From the NCBI GenBank assembly GCA_029257865.1, contig JARIAN010000047.1:1-38106 (forward strand): a stretch of DNA of 38,106 bases, in the 5' to 3' direction. A program made the position numbers and the translations under genes. Shown one piece after another: positions 1 to 9,050 of this stretch (position 1 is the stretch's first letter; every line of letters begins with the position of its first letter). The DNA comes from Phocaeicola sp. (GTDB lineage: Bacteria; Bacteroidota; Bacteroidia; Bacteroidales; Bacteroidaceae). The notes under the pieces are model-generated. The model ran no database searches. It had not been told where the DNA came from and was given only the letters and a program-made list of their open reading frames with translations.

Positions 1-1
1 T

Positions 2-91
2 AATGTTCCAGCTACAGCAGGTACACGTGGTTTTGTACAAGTAGAATTCAAATTGGACCAATTTTTCAAACTGATAAAAAAGAAAAACTGA
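2..91 (+). CDS. C-terminal end of a truncated upstream gene (possibly an outer-membrane receptor)
   Basis: The window opens inside a reading frame that codes for 29 residues and stops with TGA one base before the start of the HmuY-like gene. The residues include TRGFVQVEFKLDQFF, which looks like an amphipathic beta strand, followed by a basic tail LIKKKN. The tight 1-nt spacing says it shares a transcript with the next gene. HmuY-type genes usually sit beside a TonB-dependent receptor (HmuR), so a receptor end is plausible, but 29 residues cannot prove the family. Confidence 0.5.
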   Translation, partial: NVPATAGTRGFVQVEFKLDQFFKLIKKKN

Positions 92-92
92 T

Positions 93-824
93 ATGAGAAC
101 AATTCAAAAATTAGTAAGTGGATTTGCTTTTCTCTTATCTACCTTACTTCCCACTTCATGTATCCTTGACACAGAATATGATGCGTTACCTTTCGACGGC
201 AAAGTAATGCCACGCATTACAGGCTATAGCGGAGTGTCACAGGATACCAATGACTGGATGTATTTCAATCTGCGAACAGGTGAGATTTTCAATCTAAATT
301 TTGCAGGAGAAAATATAAAAGAAGGAGGACAGAAAGACCGTATGGACTGGGACATTGCCTTCTGCGGTTATCATCTTCGAACTAATGGCGGAACGAGTGG
401 CAAGGGAAAAGGGGCGGTAGCCGACCTCGGTTATGGTAATTACGAAAACTGGACCAGTGTATCTCAGATTCCTTCAGACATTGAATGGATAGAAGATACA
501 GATAAAGACGTATATATAACCATGTCACAAAAGGACTGGAACAGATACTTGAATGAGAATGGTCTGAGTCTAGACGAAAATCCTTGGTTTGACCCGAATT
601 ACGGACCGCAACGAACACTGACTTCAGCCAATAAACTATTCGACAGAGCTATCGTAGTAGCTGGGCCTCCTATGACACATACCCCTTCTTATCACACGTA
701 TCTTATACGTACTGCTGATGGCGAACGTTACTTCAAAATTCAGATTATCAGCTGGTATAATGAAAAAGTAGAAATCGACGAAACTGGTGGTCAATTCAGC
801 TATTATGTAGATGAACTGAAATAA
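93..824 (+). CDS. HmuY-family lipoprotein (putative haem-binding)
   Basis: This is a 243-residue predicted lipoprotein. It has a hydrophobic leader, then a lipobox LPTSC with the acylated cysteine at residue 23. The middle has the HmuY-family signature: a W-x-Y-F-N-L-R-T-G strand near residue 50, then DWDIAFCGYHLRTNGGTSG near residue 85. Family members are surface or secreted haemophores that capture haem and pass it to a TonB-dependent receptor. The gene starts 1 nt after the preceding frame, which supports an operon with a receptor. Many gut HmuY paralogues do not have the two haem-ligating histidines of the Porphyromonas protein, so the ligand here is uncertain. Family assignment is fairly sure; haem binding is inferred. 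Confidence 0.8.
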   Translation: MRTIQKLVSGFAFLLSTLLPTSCILDTEYDALPFDGKVMPRITGYSGVSQDTNDWMYFNLRTGEIFNLNFAGENIKEGGQKDRMDWDIAFCGYHLRTNGGTSGKGKGAVADLGYGNYENWTSVSQIPSDIEWIEDTDKDVYITMSQKDWNRYLNENGLSLDENPWFDPNYGPQRTLTSANKLFDRAIVVAGPPMTHTPSYHTYLIRTADGERYFKIQIISWYNEKVEIDETGGQFSYYVDELK

Positions 825-959
825 GCCTATCGATTGTATGTTTTTGAATTTATATTTAAATCTACTATTTTTTTCAAAAAACTCTATACTGAAAACAGAG
901 GTGTGTATTATAAATAACCAAAGTATAAGCTGTGATATCCTAGCTGAAACCACTATCGC

Positions 960-990
960 TTGGTAGTTTATCATTAAAGTTTTAAATTTG
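960..990 (+). promoter_or_regulatory. Bacteroides-type promoter of the GH2 gene
   Basis: A -7 box TAAATTTG (983-990) matches the Bacteroides consensus TAnnTTTG. A partial -33 box TTGG (960-963) sits 19 nt upstream, the normal spacing. The predicted start of transcription is near 997, giving a short leader before the ATG at 1013. The match is by eye. Confidence 0.5.
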
Positions 991-1012
991 TACAAACTTA
1001 TAAAAATACACG

Positions 1013-3514
1013 ATGAAGAAAATTGTTACTTTAATCATGGGAGCAATGTGCTCCGCATTATCCATTCAGGCGCAGGTGCGTACGCAGCAGACGTTTGAAA
1101 AGGGATGGAAATTCACGCGTGCAGATAAAACAGAATTTGCAAATGCAGATTTTGATGATTCTAAATGGAAACAGGTGACTGTTCCTCACGACTGGGCCAT
1201 CTACGGTCCTTTCAGCATCATGAATGACAAGCAGAACATTGCCATTACTCAAGACGGACAAAAGGAAGCGATGGAACATGCAGGACGTACAGGTGGGCTT
1301 CCGTTTGTAGGCACCGGCTGGTACAGATTGTCATTCGAAGCCCCTTCTTTTACTAAAGGAAAGAAAGCTACTCTCTTTTTTGACGGTGCCATGAGTCATG
1401 CCCGCGTGTATATAAACGGACATGAAGCAGGATTCTGGCCTTATGGCTACAACTCATTTACCGTGGATGCGACTCCTTTCTTGAAGGAAGGTCAGACAAA
1501 CGAACTGGCTGTACGCCTGGAAAATGAAAACGAAAGCTCTCGTTGGTATCCTGGTGCCGGTCTTTATAGAAATGTACATTTGATAGTTACCGAAGGAGTA
1601 CATATCCCAGCCTGGGGAACTTATGTCACTACTCCAAAAGTAACCAAGGAATATGCTCAGGTTAAGCTAAACACAACTTTGGAAGTTCCTGCAGGCATTG
1701 AGCGCAGCTTAATTCGCGTAGAAACAGAAATCTTGGACCAAAACAACCAAGTGGTCAGCCAGTCAAGTGGCAAACTCAGTTTATACGACCATTCATTGGT
1801 GGAACAGTTCTTTGATATAGCCAATCCACAGCTATGGAGCATAGAACGTCCGGTGTTGTACACTGCCGTATCTAAAGTTTATCAAGGAGACCAATTAAAA
1901 GATGAATATAAAACTCGTTTCGGTATCCGCACTATCCAACTAGTCCCAAACAAAGGATTCTACTTAAACGGCGAACTGACAAAATTCAAGGGGGTATGTA
2001 ATCATCATGACTTGGGAATGTTGGGTGCTGCTGTTAATGATGCTGCCATCCGCCGACAAATCAGCCTGCTAAAGGATATGGGGTGTAACGCTATCCGTAC
2101 CTCACACAATATGCCAGCTCCTGAACTGGTCAGAGCATGTGATGAAATGGGTATGATGCTAATGGTAGAATCATTTGACGAATGGAAAGCAGCCAAAGTT
2201 GGAAACGGCTATCACAAGTATTTCGACGAATGGGCTGAAAAAGACCTCGTAAACGTATTACACCATTACCGTAACAATCCGAGTGTGGTGATGTGGTGCA
2301 TCGGTAACGAAGTGCCTGACCAGTGGAACCCGAAACGTGCATCCCAACTAGCTCGCATGTTGCAGGATATCTGCCATAGAGAAGACCCTACCCGCCCTGT
2401 TACTCAAGGTATGGACGCTCCAGATGCTGTAGTGAATAACAATATGGCTGCAGTGATGGATGTGCCAGGATTCAATTACCGCCCGCACAAATATGCTGAA
2501 AACTATTCCAAACTTCCTCAGCAGATTATTCTAGGTAGTGAAACGGCTTCTACCGTCAGCTCACGTGGGGTGTATAAATTCCCTGTAGAGCGTAAATCAA
2601 TGCAGAAATATGAAGACCATCAGTCATCTTCTTACGACGTAGAACATTGCGGTTGGTCAAACTTGCCAGAAGACGACTGGATTTGGCACGATACCAAACC
2701 TTGGTGTATTGGTGAATTTGTCTGGACTGGTTTCGATTATCTTGGTGAACCTACTCCTTATTATACTGATTGGCCTAGCCATTCTTCACTTTTCGGCATC
2801 ATCGACTTGGCTGGTTTGCCAAAAGACCGTTATTATCTGTACCGAAGCCATTGGAATAAAGAAGCTGAAACATTGCATATTCTTCCTCACTGGAATTGGT
2901 CGGGACGAGAAGGTGAAGTGACTCCTGTATTCGTATATACCAACTACCCTAGCGCCGAGTTGTTCATCAATGGCAAAAGCCAGGGAAAACGCACAAAGGA
3001 TATGACTGTAACGGTTGAAAACAGTGCTGATTCTGCTTCCATCGCTCAGTTCAAACGCCAATCTCGCTATCGTTTGATGTGGATGAACACCAAGTATGAA
3101 CCGGGAACCGTAAAAGTAGTTGCCTATAATGAGAAAGGTGAAGCTGTAGCTACAAAAGAAATCCACACAGCAGGAGCACCTAACCATATTGAACTGACAG
3201 CCGACCGTCAGATTATTACTGCCGATGGAAAAGACTTGTCGTTCATCACTGTAAAAGTAGTTGACAAGGACGGAAACCTTTGTCCTGACGCGCAGCACCT
3301 TATCAACTTCAAGGTAAAAGGTAATGGATTTTATCGAGCAGGCGCCAATGGCAACACAGTTTCATTGGAAGAGTTCCATTTACCTCACATGCATGTATTC
3401 AATGGAATGATGACTGCGGTAGTTCAAAGTACAGAAGAGGCTGGAAACATTACTTTAACAGCTACTGGAAAAGGCTTGAAAAAGGCACAAATCCGTATTC
3501 AAACAACCAAATAA
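1013..3514 (+). CDS. Glycoside hydrolase family 2, beta-galactosidase-like, secreted
   Basis: This 833-residue exported enzyme should cleave a terminal beta-linked sugar, most often beta-galactose, from oligosaccharides in the periplasm or at the surface. A signal peptide covers residues 1-20 (ends SIQA). The GH2 order follows: sugar-binding jelly-roll (about 25-195), Ig-like sandwich (200-305), TIM barrel (310-600), then a DUF4982-like beta domain (about 630-715) and a C-terminal Ig-like domain (720-833). The acid/base glutamate is E433 in WCIGNEV and the likely nucleophile is E510 in ILGSETAS. Both are present, so it should be active. It has its own promoter and terminator and no SusC/SusD partner nearby on its strand. 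Other GH2 specificities (glucuronidase, mannosidase) are less likely but not excluded. Confidence 0.88.
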   Translation: MKKIVTLIMGAMCSALSIQAQVRTQQTFEKGWKFTRADKTEFANADFDDSKWKQVTVPHDWAIYGPFSIMNDKQNIAITQDGQKEAMEHAGRTGGLPFVGTGWYRLSFEAPSFTKGKKATLFFDGAMSHARVYINGHEAGFWPYGYNSFTVDATPFLKEGQTNELAVRLENENESSRWYPGAGLYRNVHLIVTEGVHIPAWGTYVTTPKVTKEYAQVKLNTTLEVPAGIERSLIRVETEILDQNNQVVSQSSGKLSLYDHSLVEQFFDIANPQLWSIERPVLYTAVSKVYQGDQLKDEYKTRFGIRTIQLVPNKGFYLNGELTKFKGVCNHHDLGMLGAAVNDAAIRRQISLLKDMGCNAIRTSHNMPAPELVRACDEMGMMLMVESFDEWKAAKVGNGYHKYFDEWAEKDLVNVLHHYRNNPSVVMWCIGNEVPDQWNPKRASQLARMLQDICHREDPTRPVTQGMDAPDAVVNNNMAAVMDVPGFNYRPHKYAENYSKLPQQIILGSETASTVSSRGVYKFPVERKSMQKYEDHQSSSYDVEHCGWSNLPEDDWIWHDTKPWCIGEFVWTGFDYLGEPTPYYTDWPSHSSLFGIIDLAGLPKDRYYLYRSHWNKEAETLHILPHWNWSGREGEVTPVFVYTNYPSAELFINGKSQGKRTKDMTVTVENSADSASIAQFKRQSRYRLMWMNTKYEPGTVKVVAYNEKGEAVATKEIHTAGAPNHIELTADRQIITADGKDLSFITVKVVDKDGNLCPDAQHLINFKVKGNGFYRAGANGNTVSLEEFHLPHMHVFNGMMTAVVQSTEEAGNITLTATGKGLKKAQIRIQTTK

Positions 3515-3531
3515 TCTATGTATAATCAAAC

Positions 3532-3566
3532 AGGGAGAAAACAATGTAGTTTTCTCCCTCGTTTTT
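3532..3566 (+). terminator. Intrinsic terminator after the GH2 gene
   Basis: A perfect 11-bp stem, AGGGAGAAAAC (3532-3542) with GTTTTCTCCCT (3549-3559), encloses a 6-nt loop and is followed by CGTTTTT. It lies 17 nt after the GH2 stop codon. Confidence 0.85.
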
Positions 3567-3610
3567 ACTTTCAAGATACTGACCGGAACCGAAGTCGGTA
3601 TCCTTTCCTA

Positions 3611-3662
3611 CCCCAAATAAGAAAGGTGTATCAAAATGTAGCTTGACATTTCGACACACCTT
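3611..3662 (-). terminator. Terminator of the SusC/D operon
   Basis: On the minus strand a 17-bp stem (3662-3646 with 3639-3623, loop of 6 nt) pairs fully if two G-U wobbles are allowed, and is followed by a T-rich stretch. On the plus strand the same two positions are mismatches, which shows the hairpin is built for minus-strand RNA. It lies 23 nt after the stop of the lipocalin-like gene and marks the end of the nine-gene operon. Confidence 0.75.
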
Positions 3663-3685
3663 CTTCCTTATAAAATAAATTGTAA

Positions 3686-4159
3686 TCAGCGGATTACAGA
3701 GCGGCTGCCTTTTTCTATATCAGAAGGAACACCATTGGTACGGGTATAAACCGAAACCTCTGCAGAAGTACCTTCTTTTATCAAGACCATTCGGTCGGCT
3801 TTCATTTCAGTCACGATATAAGAGCCCCAGTCTCCTAATTCGTAATCATATTCACCAGTCAGCACAAAACCTTTCTTTTCGTCCTGCAACATGGTGTAAG
3901 AGCCACTACGACGATGTGAATACATGCTGTTCGTATTGTCATACATCACAAACGTATGATCACGACGTGTAAAAGTAATATACACATACTGACCTTCCAA
4001 TAAAGCGGCACCGTTCCATTCTGTCAGCATCCAAGTACCATCCAATGACATCGGAGAAACCTCTATCGGATTTACCGGAGTCTGCTCATCATCGCTACAG
4101 CTTGGCAACACACAAGCCATCAACGCACATACTATTAATGTGAAGAAATATTTCATCAT
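3686..4159 (-). CDS. Lipocalin-like lipoprotein
   Basis: This small predicted lipoprotein (157 residues) has a lipobox LPSC with cysteine 21 and then an acidic SDDEQ stretch of the type linked to surface export in Bacteroidota. Residues from about 38 start with LDGTWMLTEWNG and end in short beta strands such as GSYTML and ADRMVLIKEG, the pattern of the Bacteroidota lipocalin-like domain family. Its ligand is unknown. It is the last gene of the operon, 48 nt after the DUF1573 gene. The second methionine (MKYFF) is an equally good start. The role in the operon is not predictable from sequence. Confidence 0.65.
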   Translation of the reverse strand: MMKYFFTLIVCALMACVLPSCSDDEQTPVNPIEVSPMSLDGTWMLTEWNGAALLEGQYVYITFTRRDHTFVMYDNTNSMYSHRRSGSYTMLQDEKKGFVLTGEYDYELGDWGSYIVTEMKADRMVLIKEGTSAEVSVYTRTNGVPSDIEKGSRSVIR

Positions 4160-4207
4160 TGTTTTCTATTATTTAATTATTCATTACTTATTTATATTTG
4201 AAGCATA

Positions 4208-5020
4208 CTATTTAACGGTAGCAGCACCATACTGCAACAAGACTGTCAAGGTACGTTGTTCGGCAGGAACAGACAATCCCTCCAATATCAACCGATGCTG
4301 GCAGACACCTTCACCTTCGGGCAACTTATCGCCATCTACTCGAATCAGTAGTTTGCCTTCTTCTGCAGGCTCCAACACGAATGGTTCCATCTGTAAACTA
4401 AGATAAGATGGCAAACTGTCGGCCAATGCAATAATCTGCAACGGAGTATCTCCTGAATTGGCACATACAATACGCTCCACCCTTTTCTGTCCTGGCAAAA
4501 CATCTCCAAAACAAACCACCTTACGGCGCAACTTCAACGCACCGGCAGAATAACGATACTCCTTCCAAAGAGCAGCCGAAGGAGTCACACTCCCTTTCAA
4601 TGTTAGGCAAGCTACCGGCTTCTCATCCGAACAGTTTGCATAAAGCCATACCTGACTAAGTATCTTTCCCGGACGGCCAAACGGAGAGTATGTCAAAACA
4701 ACATCAGTCTCTTCGCCCGCTTGAAGAACCGGATTGACTATCTTTACCTCCGTACATCCACAAGAACTATCGGTTCGTGTAAACACCAATCGTTTTCCAC
4801 TATCGTTCTTGACATGGAAAGTATAAGAAGAAGGATAATCATCCTCGGATAAAGTACCTACATTCATCTCTTCAGAAGAAAAGGAGAGCCAAGCCTCAGC
4901 ACCTTCTAGCAAAGGACGCTCCAAGCCAGTCTCATTCTGAGAGATTCCCCCTCTGTGCTGCCCCCACGCAGGGCGCAGCACAAAGAAGCAACCGAATATT
5001 ATACTCCAAATAATTCTCAT
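4208..5020 (-). CDS. DUF1573-domain exported protein
   Basis: This 270-residue protein has a signal peptide (cleavage probably after AWG, near residue 20) and no lipobox. Residues about 50-145 form a DUF1573 Ig-like domain, recognisable by the MNVGTLSEDDYPSSYTFHVKN opening region and the SSCGCTEV motif with two cysteines. A second Ig-like sandwich covers roughly 155-270 (FGDVLPGQKRVERIVCANSGDTPL). DUF1573 proteins are common in Bacteroidota and have no established biochemical role. The gene starts 15 nt after the protease gene, so it is in the same transcript and may help assemble or scaffold the surface complex; that is inference. Confidence 0.75.
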   Translation of the reverse strand: MRIIWSIIFGCFFVLRPAWGQHRGGISQNETGLERPLLEGAEAWLSFSSEEMNVGTLSEDDYPSSYTFHVKNDSGKRLVFTRTDSSCGCTEVKIVNPVLQAGEETDVVLTYSPFGRPGKILSQVWLYANCSDEKPVACLTLKGSVTPSAALWKEYRYSAGALKLRRKVVCFGDVLPGQKRVERIVCANSGDTPLQIIALADSLPSYLSLQMEPFVLEPAEEGKLLIRVDGDKLPEGEGVCQHRLILEGLSVPAEQRTLTVLLQYGAATVK

Positions 5021-5035
5021 GAACTAAAAATCAAA

Positions 5036-7147
5036 TTACATCCAGCCATTACCAACCTCAGCACGCACTGTAATCACAAACGACTGAAACTGAGTTTGAG
5101 TGCTGCCATCTTCGGCTACCACTTCTACAGAAATAGTAGCTTTAGTGGCACCCTCCTTCAAAGCCTTTACAACAAGAGTTCCAGCTGCATATTCCACTGA
5201 AGCAACAGCAGCATCTTCTACCTGGCAAGTTGCACTTTTCACCTTACCAAATACACGAATCAAGTCTATCTGCTGCGAAGCACCATTCTGCACCATTACA
5301 TTAGGCAACTTCATCGGACGTCCCCCATAAGAAGAGCCCTCTACATTGGCCAGTACTTTCGCTGCATCAATCAATCCTCCCATCTTGCCACGATGAGCAT
5401 TCAAGTCGAGCTGGAAGCAAGGTGCAGCCATTCCGTTTTCATTCCATCCATACCAATAAGGCTTAAATCCGTCATATTTGTTATCAATAGGAGTAACCGA
5501 TTCCAACAATAGTTTACGATAATCGTCAGCACGAAAATGCTTGTGCAATTTAGCTGCATAAGAAAGTCCCAAAGCAGCCACGCCCGACACATGAGGACAA
5601 GCCATTGAAGTACCTTCCATATATCCATATCCACCTTCTGTAGCATTGCCGCCAAGGTCTATTGCACTCTGAGGCATAGTAGAAAGCACCAATGCTCGCT
5701 TACGCTGAGTACCTTCACCATCTCCACCCGGAGCAGTAATCATATTTTTGCTTCCAGAAGGAGTTCCATAGTTGGAATAAGGAGCAGGCGTTCCATCAGG
5801 ACCTATAGAAGCTACAGAAATGAAATCACCGTATGCTCCCGGATAGCCTGCCATTGCAGAGTATTCGTTTCCGGCAGCGAAGATAATCACACCACCTTCA
5901 ATCACTCCATTCGGGTCACCGGCATTATGCAAGAAATATTCCATGACCTCTTTCTCCATGACAGCCGAAGTCATCCATTCCTTGTCGGTACGTGGGCCTG
6001 GGGTATAAAACAAAGGATTGGCAAGACCTGAATTATATCCCCAACTGCACTGCAAAATGACCGCACCATTATCAGCTGCATACTTCACAGCCTTAGCTTC
6101 TCCCAACAAAGTTACACCCATATTTCCAGAGAAGAGTTGACACGACATGATTTTCACACCATCATTATTACCAGAACCTCCAGCAATACCACATACCCCT
6201 TCACCATTATTGTTTACGGCAGCAATAGTACCGGCTACGTGTGTACCATGTCCTGAGTCGTTAGGGTCTCCCCAAGAAATCAATCCATTGTCGGTCACGA
6301 AATTATATCCGTGGCGGTCTCCACAATAACCATTTCCATCGACATCGGTCAAGCTACCCAATGTCTCGTTAGGGTTCACCCACATATTAGCTTTCAAGTC
6401 CGGATGACTATACATCACCCCTTCATCCAATACAGCAACAATAATAGAAGGATCGCCTGTACATTTTTTCCAAGCTTCCTTACAATTTACATCGTTTCCT
6501 GCATAAGTTCCCTTCTCAAACTTAGGTGCATTCGGATTTTTTTTCAAATCCTCCTCATTGTTTAGTACAGTACCATCATTAATATAATGCCACTGATCAG
6601 ACAAGCGAGGGTCATTGAATGGAACATTTCCACTTTTCAATACCTTTGCAGCATTTAAAGTCACATTGCTAACTCCTTTTGCGCGGACTTCCGGGTTATA
6701 AGCACGCTTGATTTCACGGTTGAACTCAACATGAGCCACCTCAGCCAAGCTAGCCATATCCTTGGCAATCTTCAACACGTCAGCATCCTTGTCAAAACGG
6801 ACAATATACCACAGGTGCAATCCTCTTTTACGAGTACGCACTTCATTACGAGTATCCAACGGGAAGACACGCTCAAAAGTATAGGCGCCGGCAATATCAA
6901 GCACTTCATCTACCGAAGGGATAGAGGAACGAGTCATTTTTCCACCTCTTGTAATCACACCAGCTTTATCCAATATATCGGCTACTTCTGGCTTAAATTT
7001 TACAAAAAGTTCACCACTCACTACATCAGCAGGAAGGGGAGTTATAGTAGCTGTATCACCAGTTTTAAAAGAAACCATTTCGGTATCTTTACAGGCAGTG
7101 AACAGCGAAGCAAAAAGCAAAGCGCTGATAAAATATTTTCTTTTCAT
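5036..7147 (-). CDS. Subtilisin-family (S8) serine protease lipoprotein
   Basis: This 703-residue predicted surface endopeptidase has a lipobox LFTAC (cysteine 19). A propeptide-like region covers about 40-150. The S8 catalytic domain (about 215-600) has the full triad: D241 in VAVLDEGV, H300 in GHGTHVAG, S514 in GTSMACPHVSG, with oxyanion N427 in AAGNEYS. The C-terminal 90 residues look like a Big/BACON-type beta sandwich. All catalytic residues are present, so it should be active once its propeptide is removed. It is the only degradative enzyme in the nine-gene SusC/D operon, 40 nt after the BACON+LRR gene, which suggests the operon's substrate is a protein or glycoprotein. It could instead process its neighbours. 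Confidence 0.9.
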   Translation of the reverse strand: MKRKYFISALLFASLFTACKDTEMVSFKTGDTATITPLPADVVSGELFVKFKPEVADILDKAGVITRGGKMTRSSIPSVDEVLDIAGAYTFERVFPLDTRNEVRTRKRGLHLWYIVRFDKDADVLKIAKDMASLAEVAHVEFNREIKRAYNPEVRAKGVSNVTLNAAKVLKSGNVPFNDPRLSDQWHYINDGTVLNNEEDLKKNPNAPKFEKGTYAGNDVNCKEAWKKCTGDPSIIVAVLDEGVMYSHPDLKANMWVNPNETLGSLTDVDGNGYCGDRHGYNFVTDNGLISWGDPNDSGHGTHVAGTIAAVNNNGEGVCGIAGGSGNNDGVKIMSCQLFSGNMGVTLLGEAKAVKYAADNGAVILQCSWGYNSGLANPLFYTPGPRTDKEWMTSAVMEKEVMEYFLHNAGDPNGVIEGGVIIFAAGNEYSAMAGYPGAYGDFISVASIGPDGTPAPYSNYGTPSGSKNMITAPGGDGEGTQRKRALVLSTMPQSAIDLGGNATEGGYGYMEGTSMACPHVSGVAALGLSYAAKLHKHFRADDYRKLLLESVTPIDNKYDGFKPYWYGWNENGMAAPCFQLDLNAHRGKMGGLIDAAKVLANVEGSSYGGRPMKLPNVMVQNGASQQIDLIRVFGKVKSATCQVEDAAVASVEYAAGTLVVKALKEGATKATISVEVVAEDGSTQTQFQSFVITVRAEVGNGWM

Positions 7148-7187
7148 CTTTCGTTGTTCTATATATAGTTTATATCAACTTCACTTA

Positions 7188-9035
7188 TTAATTCTCTTTA
7201 CGATAGTTAGGGTCTCTCTTTGGGAAAACCGAATAATAACCGTTTTTACCCACATAAGCATCGTAGCCCAACTCTTCTGTAAAGTTAGAGTAGTCTCTCA
7301 TGCTTCGTGGTTCACCACCAGCAAAACCAACTTTTTTACCCAATGAATTGACTCCTACTTCATCTTGCGGGAATATGAACGAATAAGGTTTCCAAAGTCC
7401 CAGATTAGGATGATAAAGCAACCAAGAAGGAAGTTTGCCGGTCAGAAAGTTCAAGTTGAGCGACAAAGACTTCATCTTAGGCCATACACGAGTTATCTGA
7501 TGCTCTACAAGGAATTTCTGTCCGTCTTTGATGGTGTCAGAAACAGCAGCAAAATCAGCATCCTGATAAGCCGAGAAATTATATGGCTGCTGCTGAAGTT
7601 CGGCATCGGTAGGCAATTCACCTTCCAGCAAGCTGAACGACAAGTACAACTCTTCCAGATTTTCCCATTTCATCAGTTCCATAAAGGCATTTCGGTTGTT
7701 TGCACCATTATAAGCAATACCTTTGTTTCCGAAAGAAGTTTCCCAACGGAATCCCAAATCTCCATCTTCTTTCAAACTGCTTACAACCGATTTTACTCGC
7801 ATGTTAGTCAACACCAAAGATTTCAATGCTGGGAAATTTTTCTGGTTTACTTGACGCAACCAAGCATCATCTGTAAAGTTAGCACTACTCAAATCAAGAA
7901 ATTCCAACACGTCACTCTTAAAGTTTTTAGGCAACTTCACCAGTCCCAAAGAACTAATGTTTAATGCCTTCAAGAAACTTTTTGGCTTTCCGTTTCCAAA
8001 TTCAACATTCAACGGATGACCATTGAGCAGTGTACAGATATCATTACCCAATTCTATTTTCTTCGCTTCCCGATTTGCATTACTAAAAAATGTTATCGAT
8101 TCTGCAAAACGAAACTGCGAAACCTGATATGGAATAGATTCTTTTGTATTAAACAAAGTAAAAGACACCGCACGCACACGTCCCACCATTTTAGAAGGAA
8201 TCTTCTTTCCGTCTATCTGGTCATTGTTCTTCCATAAAACCACATTCTTCCAGTTACGCATATTTTCAGAAGCATCCCATTTAAACATACCATCCATACC
8301 TTGATAGATAGATAATACGGCCAACGAGTCACCGGCACGGTCATCAGTCAATACTGGAGCATGCTCCTGAATAATCTTCAGCACCACAGTTTCAGCATCT
8401 ACTCTTTCTTTTATATTCTTAGGAACGAAGCGAATTTCAGCTTCACGATTTTCCTCGTGAGTGTTGATTTTCCAATTAAAACGAAGTTTACCGGTACGTG
8501 GACGTTCTCCATAGTCAAGTTCTATATCTTGACCTTTTTTCAGTTCAAGCCAAGGCTTGGCTTCTTGTGGAATTTCCACAGTAAAGTTTACGTTTGAAGT
8601 TACAGTCACATCAAAGAAACGCTTTTCATAAGGAGCATTACTTTCGATATTCAACTCTGTTTTCTCCAAAGCAATTTCTTTCTTATACCCAAACTGTTTT
8701 ACACTGATAGTTTTTACACCTTCACCTTTAGCATAAAACTGTATATCAGCCTGACGAATAGAAGACGAGATAGAAGAATCTGCTTTCACCTCCACTTCAG
8801 CCTGTCCCACCCCGTTACCCGGAGCTAACTGAATCCAAGTAGCATCTGTACTAGCATTCCATTCCAACTCTGTAAAAACGTTTACCAGTTCAACTCCACC
8901 ATTTGGATCTGAAATCACAATTTCTTCTTTATCCAAAGATAATCCAGAAATGTTAGGCTGGTCATCGTCTTTACACGATACCATCAATCCCGCTACGACC
9001 GACAAAGCTACGATATTTTTCAATATATTATTCAT
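7188..9035 (-). CDS. BACON and leucine-rich-repeat lipoprotein
   Basis: This 615-residue predicted surface lipoprotein has lipobox MVSC (cysteine 21) followed by KDDD. Two BACON-like beta sandwiches occupy about 30-117 and 121-225 (TELEWNASTDATWIQL is the typical strand of the first). The second half has irregular leucine-rich repeats, seen at about 355-390 (ALNISSLGLVKLPKNF), 402-420, 458-478 and 520-545. BACON domains usually bind carbohydrate or mucin-like ligands, and LRRs usually bind protein. In gene order it takes the place of SusE/SusF, so it likely contributes to substrate capture at the cell surface. The exact ligand cannot be read from sequence. Confidence 0.75.
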   Translation of the reverse strand: MNNILKNIVALSVVAGLMVSCKDDDQPNISGLSLDKEEIVISDPNGGVELVNVFTELEWNASTDATWIQLAPGNGVGQAEVEVKADSSISSSIRQADIQFYAKGEGVKTISVKQFGYKKEIALEKTELNIESNAPYEKRFFDVTVTSNVNFTVEIPQEAKPWLELKKGQDIELDYGERPRTGKLRFNWKINTHEENREAEIRFVPKNIKERVDAETVVLKIIQEHAPVLTDDRAGDSLAVLSIYQGMDGMFKWDASENMRNWKNVVLWKNNDQIDGKKIPSKMVGRVRAVSFTLFNTKESIPYQVSQFRFAESITFFSNANREAKKIELGNDICTLLNGHPLNVEFGNGKPKSFLKALNISSLGLVKLPKNFKSDVLEFLDLSSANFTDDAWLRQVNQKNFPALKSLVLTNMRVKSVVSSLKEDGDLGFRWETSFGNKGIAYNGANNRNAFMELMKWENLEELYLSFSLLEGELPTDAELQQQPYNFSAYQDADFAAVSDTIKDGQKFLVEHQITRVWPKMKSLSLNLNFLTGKLPSWLLYHPNLGLWKPYSFIFPQDEVGVNSLGKKVGFAGGEPRSMRDYSNFTEELGYDAYVGKNGYYSVFPKRDPNYRKEN

Positions 9036-9050
9036 TTCCTTCGATATTTT

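Noticed and set aside
836-925. Terminator after the HmuY-like gene
   Set aside because: Only weak AT-rich pairing (TTTTTGAA with TTCAAAAA) and a 4-bp CTCT/AGAG are present; not strong enough to call.
2786-3298. 170-residue frame opposite the GH2 gene
   Set aside because: It lies entirely inside the catalytic and C-terminal domains of a clear GH2 enzyme and has no recognisable features.
3573-3602. Second hairpin near the GH2 terminator (ACCG/CGGT)
   Set aside because: The stem is only 4-7 bp with mismatches, and two stronger terminators already serve both genes.
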